Shown: piece after piece, positions 53,023 through 60,000 of the stretch | Layout: every line of letters begins with the position of its first letter | Numbering within the stretch: the stretch's first letter is position 1 | NCBI GenBank assembly: GCA_964035545.1 | Contig: OZ037767.1 | Span: 25,221,628 to 25,281,627, forward strand | Length of the DNA: 60,000 bases | Reading direction: 5' to 3' | Source: Bugula neritina | Lineage: Eukaryota > Bryozoa > Gymnolaemata > Cheilostomatida > Bugulidae | Made by a program: the position numbers and the translations under genes | The notes under the pieces: generated by a model | What the model was told of the DNA's origin: nothing | Databases searched by the model: none | What the model saw: only the letters and a program-made list of their open reading frames with translations

Positions 53023-54592
53023 CCTTTCGTTTGTTTTGATAATGTCTCAACTAATATTTCACAATTAAAGAATGTTTTTAACTGTAAAATTTAATTTGGG
53101 AATTTCCAGATCTAATTATAACTTAATTAAAAGCTATGCATTCATGTAGCCTATAGCACTTATTGCTTATACTGCTTGTTGTTTCTTTATTGCGTAATCT
53201 AAATGTTAAAATATGAAAAATTGATATAAGAAATTACATTTTTTTATTCACTTTTTTTTCAATTCTGCAATTTTATTACATGTGTTTAGAGTTTTATTAT
53301 ATTTGTTGTGAAATAGTATAACATGAATTGGGAAAAAATATATAACCTGTATTGTTATATAAATAAATTTGTAGGAAAACTTGCAATGCAATATGTTTTA
53401 AGAATAAATATGGTAGGTACAAGAAAAATAGTTGAGATAATCTTTTTCAACATAAGTTTCATGGTGACAGTCATAAGTTATAAAATGCGTGTCATAGCAT
53501 TTGCTAGTAAAAACATTATTTTAAAATCAAACTGTCTTTTGGCTTCAATGTTTTTGATAATATCTACCTGACTTTAGATTTCCAAGCACATGACAATATA
53601 AATTATTGTGTGTCATTGCATTCACTAATTGAATTAGAATTTGTATATTTTCTAAATTTACCTATTTTATTTTTGTATTGTTTGAATTGTTCTTTATCAT
53701 CCAGACGTTTATGAAATGAGTCCACTGAAGCAATCTAGTGAATTTACACACAACAGATACTCTCATGACAATTTTCCACATTAATTGTTTTGTCATTAGA
53801 AAATTATTCTGTTAAACCCAGATTAGGTTAGTTTGAAATTAAATTTACTTAAATTAAAAATTTCTTACTGAAAAATTTCGGTTTGGAAACAACATGACCT
53901 CAAATCGGTTTTAAAAACTTTTTATGACAACTAATTTTTATGTTAACTTCTTCATCATTCAATCATTTTGCTAAAATTAAATCTGGTTAGATTATACTTC
54001 AAAACACCTAACTTGAAATTTAGATAATAGAAACTTTGGTTTGGAAACAACATATGACCTACAACCGGTTGAGTCAAATAGATGTGTAGATGGAAGAAGT
54101 GGCCAAGTTAGTCACACTTGGAGTTGCCTGAATGGAATTTCCAACTTCTATTATGCTTTTTAGTTGAATGCATATACAATATTTCTTTTATATATTATAC
54201 AGTTGATATAAGGTAAGATGGGAGTAAATTAAAAACTTTAGGTTAAGGAAGTATTTCTCTCCCTGTATATTGGTTATGAGTAGTTCTTTTATTATTCCCA
54301 ACAATAGAGAATTTAACAATCATTCAACTTGATATTCCAGTGTAAATACATTAACTTAATGTATTTCAGTGTGAGTAATACGTCATTGTAAATGTTTTCC
54401 TTTAACAAGCAAACGTTCATACAAATGAGCTGACAAATGTGTTCCACTTAATGTTCTTAAACTCAATGGGTGAGTTATAACATAGTTATAACATGCTTTA
54501 TAGGTTTCAGGGTTGGTTATATAAGAGAGGTTGGTCTTTTATATTGGAAAAATAAAGATGAAATACAACCCTTGCGCCTCTCTGGCCTAGTA

Positions 54593-55538
54593 GGGAAAAC
54601 CTGGGTGATATGGACCATGCATGTTTTGCAGTATCCAAGGTTACCAGAAAGTTGAAAAGTGTCTTATTGTTTAGAAATAAGAATATCTAACTTCCTGTCT
54701 ACATATTTTAAACTTGTATCCTTGTCTTAGAAAATAAAGACACATTTTCTCTTTTTGCTCATTTTTTTTATAACTTTTCACAACTTTTGTGGATATATTT
54801 TTATTGAAAAAAATTACCTGAAGTAAGGGGCCTGTATCTACAGATAATGTGTGGAAGGTATGAATAAATACCCGAATGGTATATACTATACTTGTCCACT
54901 CTCTGTAGGAATTCAAAATTTTTGGTGACATAATTTTTGGGTGATATGGACCGCCACTTGGGGGGTGATATGGACCGTGGACCATATCACTTGGCAAATT
55001 GAATTTTTCTTTTCATATACTTGTTTGGTGAAAAATAATACCTTTTCTCAGGTATTTTAAACAATGATGAAGCAATAAACCTCTAAATATTGATTAGACA
55101 ACATTATAGCCAGTTGCTGTGGAATGTGTGCTTGAAATATTCATACCCATGCAATGTATTTTAGATGCCAAGATATTCTTTCAAAAATATTTGAAATGCT
55201 TGGAGTTAGGACGCACTAAAAGAAGCTGTTACACACTTATTTTAAATCTTTTGTTTTATGCTACTTTTCAATATAGCAAAATGCATTTTCAACACAAAAA
55301 AGCTGACTTTATGTCGCGGAGTCTGTGGTGGCCCATATCACCCGAAATTTCAAAAAATCTTTGGGTGATATGGTCCACCAATTTTCAATTATAGCTCAGT
55401 CAAGTATCTGTATAGGAGCTTCAAATTCTGTTTGTATGTCAGTAGAGATAGCACCCACATGTTGAAATACTAATTTTCAATCAACCATAGTCAGTCTGGG
55501 CTGTGGATTTAAGTGGCTCATATCACCCAGGTTTCCGC
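54593..55538. mobile_element. Inverted-repeat element with repeated gggtgatatggacc motif (unit 2)
   Basis: Counterpart of 43928-44875. The left end acctgggtgatatggacc is here a better match to the right end (catatcacccaggttt). TA flanks both ends and the internal motif copies are retained. Confidence 0.65.
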
Positions 55539-56633
55539 TAATTTACTCAACTGGCAGGACGTAACATGAAAGCTACATAATCATATTGACACTTCAAAGT
55601 ATAATATATGTAAGATTTCCTGCAGCTGTTGTATATGTATACATATAGACCGTCAGGTATGCGTTTAAAATTATTATATAAATTTGTGTTTGAAAATTGT
55701 GCTGCTTCTATCGATAGATTTTCTATAATGAAATAAAAAAAAAAGTAAACTTTAATTAACTAACTAACAAGTGTTACATTCTTGGTTGTTAAAAGAGGAT
55801 TTTGATATCAGCATCCTATTTTAGCGACCGTGAAAAACCAAGTTTTGTTTCCTTTAAAGTTTGTTTTTGGCTGCATTAAAATTTTACAAAAAAATTCTAT
55901 GCTGCATTCTAATATAGTTTCGAAGTATAACAAGTTGGAATATTTCATTTGTAAAATTTGGCCATTAAGCATTTTACTGGCATTAGATCAGAGTTACTAT
56001 TATTAACAGCTCCTTTGTTTTCACACAATAGTTTGAATTAGATTGTTTTGTAACAATTAACCTGAATGAAATAAGTTTCAATGCAAACTCAGTGTTGTAA
56101 GGTGTTGAATTCACTCAGTTGTTAGTAAATTTGGGATTTCCCCGTAGTACTTATATGCTAGTCTAGGTTTATTGAGTACAACATTTGAAGAAGTAACAAA
56201 TTTTACATGCTTATAAATTTTGAAGGGAATATTTTAGATAGTATAAGTGTTCTCAGAAGTTATTTAAATGATGATAAAATTAATAGTATTTTTATTGAGA
56301 TTATTTTTAGGATGATTACTCAGGAAATGTTTTATCCAGATTTACAATTTGGAAATAACCTGTGTACTTACTCTCTTAAGTTAAATTATTACAAAGCAAG
56401 AAGTTAGTCACCAAAAACGCTAACAAAAATTCTAGCAGAAATTTTATGCACTCTAATTAATTAGTACGTACTAAATAAAGATGTGAAACCCTAATCAAGG
56501 ACTGCTGAGTTCCAATACAGCCTGATAAAATAATGGTGATGGTAATGCAAAAGATATGTGCAGCTTAACTTAAATTTCAATTCATTCCACCAATAATATT
56601 GAACAAAATTTAATATCCAATGCATTTATTAGA

Positions 56634-56635
<2 letters not shown>

Positions 56636-56681
<46 letters not shown>
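56636..56681. repeat. (TA)n microsatellite
   Basis: More than 20 TA dinucleotides, absent from the matching place in unit 1 (near 46.32 kb). Confidence 0.95.
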
Positions 56682-56685
<4 letters not shown>

Positions 56686-57145
56686 TAAAAATAATAATCA
56701 ATACATAATACCGATAGTCAAAAAAAAAAAACACAGCCAGGATAATTTCAAAACACAACGAACCTAAAACACAATGGAATGCTTTTCAAATTTTCAAATA
56801 AACGTACACACTATTGAAACAAACGATAACATTGCATATTTGAATTAATTTATTATTTGGGATAGTATACTGTAATATTGTTCGTTAGTCTGACTCAGCA
56901 GTGCAGTGAGGCTTTCAAGAAATTCATTCTTATTTGTTTACTAATCGGTGTAAAATTGAACTAGTATTTCCATACCCAAAGCGATTGTAATAACAGATAA
57001 GATAAAGATGGTTAAAAACCTACTTGGAAGTTCCTATTCCCTCAGATGTTAGGAAATGTCTATTAGTAGCTCATCTTTTCAAAAGAGATAATAGTAAGTA
57101 TTGTGTACCTTCTTTCACAATAGTTGAGTTGAATTGGTATCTTCT

Positions 57146-57155
57146 TATATAAAAG
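57146..57155 (+). promoter_or_regulatory. TATA box of A3
   Basis: TATATAAAAG, 91 bp before the A3 ATG, as at A2. The promoter appears intact although the gene is broken. Confidence 0.6.
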
Positions 57156-57245
57156 AAAGAAAATATAAACAGAGATCCATATTCAATCTACAACCTCAAC
57201 TTGAACATTCTTATTTCTAATATAGTTAGATAAATACTCATCATA

Positions 57246-58750
57246 ATGCAGGTAAGATACAGTGTTTGATTAGTTAAATGCTGTTTAAATGTACTAATTG
57301 AAATACAAATAGCTATAATTGCAATAATGACATACTTTATTTATTATGTTGAATAGTATAGGCTTTAAGTTTTTTAATTGTTAAAAACTTTTTCTTATTA
57401 AGCTAATTAAACATTATTTTCAGTGGATCTGTGTATTTTTATGATTTAGGTAACTTCAAGAGTTCAATTTTGTGTTCTACTGATGGCTGTGCAAGGAATA
57501 GCTAGCTATGTTTCTGGGTCATCAGGTAATACTGGAAGAGCCCTGAAAAGAATATCAGATATTAATGACGAAGCCATGAAACAGGCATTGATACTGGTAC
57601 GTATATTCGTTATAAGTAAAAGTATAACTATTGGTATTGGGAGTTTATGTTATAGTACACTTTGCAATCAAAACATTTTCATGAAATACAAGTTACAGTA
57701 CTTGTACATATATGAATAGCTTTGAAAATTATAGTACTATTGTTATATTATTTAAATAAATTATTACATCAAATATAGAAAATGAGTTCGTATAGTACTC
57801 ACTGAATGACAGGAAACATGTGTTGTAGCCTGATATGAGTAGCAGAGTTCAGTTATACAGCCATCTTGGAAACAGATTTCTGTATGTTCAACAGAAGTCC
57901 AACAATAATCAGGAAAGACTACTTAAAGCAAGAAATTCTGACTCTCACAAAACCAGTATGCTTTTTGCTAACTTTTGTTGACTTATTATAATTATATAAT
58001 TGCAGTTTTATAGATACAATTTCTACCATGCCATATTATTATACTACAATATTTTTTTTGTTTCCATTTAAATTTTCGCCTTTAGTATAATACTTTTATT
58101 AATTTGTACTTTTATCATATTTATGGCGATCTAGAAGTTCTAATGGGAAATCCTATCTTGTAACATTCATGACAAATGCTGGAGTAGCCAACTATAATGG
58201 TAATTCACCTCTTCACCCAGATGGAGTTCTTGAGAGATTAGTCAGATCTGGAGACCGTCTGGTCGCTAAGGTAAAGACATTCGCACGCATTAGTTATTCA
58301 CAGATATTTACATATATATGACAAGTCATAAGTATATTGTAGGCTACTTACTGCACACAATGGTTTTATTCCATTAATAAACTTGAAGCCTTTGTTTTTT
58401 CCTAGTTAACTTTTATATTTGTTATCAAATTAATTGTAGTTTTTTCTAAACAATATTTTTACAAACTTCGAGTTTATAGTGCTTTTACCACGGCTGAGTG
58501 TAAAATATGGTGCATTGACTTTTTGCACTGACACACAAAAGTGGCAAAAACTAAAAGGTATTTTCAAAAAGTGAACTCACTTTTTCACAATTCATCAACC
58601 TATACTCTTATGTTGTAGAAGGTGGATATTGATGAAGCTGCACATTTTCTGGTTAAACGATTTCCTCCAGTTTGTAATGAGACTAAAGATTACTCTTTAG
58701 AGAAACCTCTCCATGTTCAACTCATGCTCATAGATGTTGATAGTGAATAT
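57246..58750 (+). pseudogene. A3: broken copy of the A gene, cut by a retrotransposon
   Basis: Exons 57246-57251, 57450-57596 and 57829-57955 are intact and match A2. The exon 4 body (58116-58270) is open, but its acceptor reads tttat|CATATT where A1 and A2 have gtag or ttag|CATATT, so the AG is lost. Intron 4 (58271-58618) is about three times the length of the A2 intron and mostly unrelated. Exon 5 starts at 58619 (AAGGTGGAT) and is interrupted after the codons for DVDSEY at 58750, where the LTR begins. The rest of exon 5 may lie beyond the element, outside the window. Probably non-functional. Confidence 0.88.
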
Positions 58751-59147
58751 TGTGATAGTTTTGTGGATTGTGAATGAAACTAGTGCTGTTACATGCTTGT
58801 ATGAGAAACAAGGCGAGAAATAAGGTAGAATGTAGATAATCTTTATTGTAGTATAGTCCGAGTGAATCAAATGGTCTTTATCCAACGAGCTCCAGTAGTA
58901 GACTGAACTATACTGGAACTCGCTGGCTTTTATATACATGCAGGACAAAGACATTCCTTTGTTTGCCGAGATCGGAGACCCGAAACACCGAATATCGGCA
59001 TTTCGGGAATCCGAAACGCCGAATCCGGCATTTCGGTACTTCGGTATTCCGATATGCCGAGAATCGGCATATCGGTGTTTCGGAGGACCGAAGTACCGAT
59101 CTCGGCAGCAAAGGACACACACACACAACATAAATTTACCACACACA
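58751..59147 (-). repeat. 3' LTR of the retrotransposon
   Basis: Begins TGTGATAG and ends ACACACA on the plus strand (TG...CA ends). In element sense it has a TATA box TATATAAAAG at 58927-58936, then a poly(A) signal AATAAA at 58842-58847, giving a plausible U3-R-U5 order. The polypurine tract lies immediately upstream at 59148-59156. U3 contains a large palindrome. Confidence 0.72.
58964..59107. repeat. 144-bp imperfect palindrome of CCGA/TCGG words inside the LTR
   Basis: The ends pair as tgccgagatcgg with ccgatctcggca, and the middle holds many alternating ccgaa and ttcgg words (ccgaaacaccga, atttcgg, gtacttcgg, atgccga). It would fold into a long GC-rich hairpin or cruciform. Confidence 0.88.
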
Positions 59148-59156
59148 CCCCCCATC
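59148..59156 (-). promoter_or_regulatory. Polypurine tract of the retrotransposon
   Basis: GATGGGGGG in element sense, directly before the TGTGTG start of the LTR. It is the expected primer site for plus-strand DNA synthesis. Confidence 0.6.
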
Positions 59157-59174
59157 GGAAAGCATGCTTTCCGA
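59155..59174. repeat. 20-bp perfect palindrome next to the polypurine tract
   Basis: tcggaaagcatgctttccga, self-complementary, overlapping the edge of the polypurine tract. Confidence 0.9.
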
Positions 59175-59447
59175 TAAAGAGGCGTACACAACACAAACAC
59201 ACAACAGGGAATGACACGACAATAAAACACACAGTTGAAAGTAACACACGAAAAAAAATATGGTAAACATGCAGTGATAGTAATAATACAATGATAACAC
59301 AAAAAAAAAACAGGGAAGATTTGTGCACACACAAGAAACACAGAGCATGAATAGGTACATGCATTACATGAAGCACTTACACCAAATAATAAACAAACAA
59401 AGAATAAGAGTAGAAGAGAAAAGAAAAAAAAAACTATACAAATAGTC

Positions 59448-60000
59448 TCAGCGGCGGTCGCCAGATCGACCCCGCTCCAGGCGGCTAACTCGTCTCCGGA
59501 GTTGCCCCAGCTCCTTTTCATATCTGCGGAGCTGCCGGCGTAACTGGTGAACCTCCTCTGCCAACTGAGCTGACGTCTGGTGCCTAGGGCGGTCGGTAGT
59601 ATCACGGGCAGGACGTCGCTGGCGGTGCGTCTGCTTCTCGCCCGCCGCCGAGGGTCGGGGGCCCAGGTCCGATGAATCGGCCCTGGCACCTGGTCCGACC
59701 CGTGCCAGCATGACCCGAAGTGGCTGGGTGGCTGCCGGTTGGGGTGTCGCGGCGGGCTCCCCTTCTTCCTCCCGAACAGGCCTACACGCGGGGAATCCCA
59801 GGGCGAGAGCAGCCCGTTTGTGGGGATCCGCCACGTGTGGCAGCACCAGGTCCCGAAATTCGGGAAAGGAGGCCTGGTCTACAGCAAACGTGTAGCCCGT
59901 GTGGCAGTGAGCTATGCGCTGATGTCTCAACACATAGTCTCTCTGGTAGGAGAACTCCCCACACGGGCAAAACACGTTGATGTAATGCTGAGGGGCGTGT
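59448..60000 (-). CDS. Retrotransposon ORF with C2H2-like zinc finger and C-terminal coiled coil (partial)
   Basis: An open frame runs from the right window edge to a stop at 59448; the true start is outside the window. The visible N-terminal part has FCPCGEFSYQRDYVLRHQRI followed by AHC, a C-X-C-X12-H-X4-H pattern like a C2H2 finger with unusually close cysteines. A Pro/Ala/Arg-rich linker follows, then a C-terminal heptad pattern (LAEEVHQLRRQLRRYEKELG, then QLRRRVSRLERG) predicting a basic coiled coil. High GC and codon use unlike the host genes fit a mobile element. It could be the end of a polyprotein or an extra 3' ORF. No polymerase, protease or integrase motif is seen. Confidence 0.65.
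   Translation of the reverse strand, partial: HAPQHYINVFCPCGEFSYQRDYVLRHQRIAHCHTGYTFAVDQASFPEFRDLVLPHVADPHKRAALALGFPACRPVREEEGEPAATPQPAATQPLRVMLARVGPGARADSSDLGPRPSAAGEKQTHRQRRPARDTTDRPRHQTSAQLAEEVHQLRRQLRRYEKELGQLRRRVSRLERGRSGDRR

Larger units (their letters stand above)
53023..57145. other. Spacer between B2 and A3 promoters
   Basis: Counterpart of 42362-46790 with small indels. It holds the second copy of the inverted-repeat element (54593-55538) and an AT microsatellite at 56636-56681. No gene identified. Confidence 0.6.
46891..57245. repeat. Tandem array unit 2 (A2 with convergent B2)
   Basis: 10,355 bp from A2 start to A3 start. It matches unit 1 in gene order, introns and spacers, with an added SINE at 48945-49161. 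Confidence 0.9.
58751..60000 (-). mobile_element. LTR retrotransposon, 3' part, minus orientation, continues past window
   Basis: The GC-rich internal part contrasts sharply with the AT-rich host sequence. In element sense (right to left) it has a coding region ending at 59448, a T-rich untranslated stretch, a polypurine tract (GATGGGGGG) and a 397-bp LTR ending at the A3 junction. The 5' end lies outside the window, so the target duplication cannot be checked. No reverse transcriptase or integrase is visible here, so the superfamily is open. Confidence 0.75.

Noticed and set aside
58697-59689. 330-codon minus-strand ORF crossing the LTR and the A3 exon
   Set aside because: It runs antisense through A3 exon 5, the LTR palindrome and the polypyrimidine stretch, in a different frame from the zinc-finger ORF, with no domain; chance opening.

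Overview
The window comes from a eukaryotic, almost certainly invertebrate animal genome. It is strongly AT-rich and its genes are split into short exons by GT-AG introns. A forkhead transcription factor and a Gemin5-like gene point to a metazoan. The sequence also holds a tRNA-derived SINE, several inverted-repeat DNA elements and one end of an LTR retrotransposon. I cannot name the species; a lophotrochozoan-type genome is a guess. All gene models were assembled by hand from splice sites and reading-frame phase, and every complete model keeps phase across all its introns unless a defect is stated.

Left part (1-35.7 kb): a segmental duplication occurs as two direct copies, about 1-14.5 kb (running off the left edge) and about 21.3-35.7 kb. 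Each copy holds a FoxL-like forkhead gene on the minus strand and, head-to-head with it, a class I SAM-dependent methyltransferase gene on the plus strand. Between the copies lies single-copy sequence with a plus-strand gene for the C-terminal part of Gemin5, which carries a 1.5-kb, 18-bp minisatellite in its last intron. The two copies have diverged in specific ways. Left methyltransferase exon 2 has a 139-bp tandem duplication including the splice acceptor. The right Fox gene has a 1-bp frameshift in its putative first exon. A long palindrome near the right end is complete in the left copy and has lost one arm in the right copy.

Right part (36.5-58.8 kb): a tandem array with a period of about 10.4 kb. 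Each unit holds two genes facing each other, an A gene (+) and a B gene (-), encoding small (238-245 aa) apparently secreted proteins of a family I do not recognise. Two full A/B pairs (A1/B1, A2/B2) are followed by a broken A3. A and B differ at the 5' end but are nearly identical from mid exon 4 to the stop codon, introns included, which suggests gene conversion between convergent genes. A decayed fragment of the same family lies between Fox and the methyltransferase in both copies of the segmental duplication, so the family is older than that duplication.

Right edge (58.75-60 kb): a GC-rich LTR retrotransposon in minus orientation has inserted into exon 5 of A3. Its 397-bp LTR has TG/CA ends, a TATA box, a poly(A) signal and an unusual 144-bp internal palindrome. 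Upstream in element sense are a G-rich polypurine tract and an ORF with a C2H2-like zinc finger and a C-terminal coiled coil.
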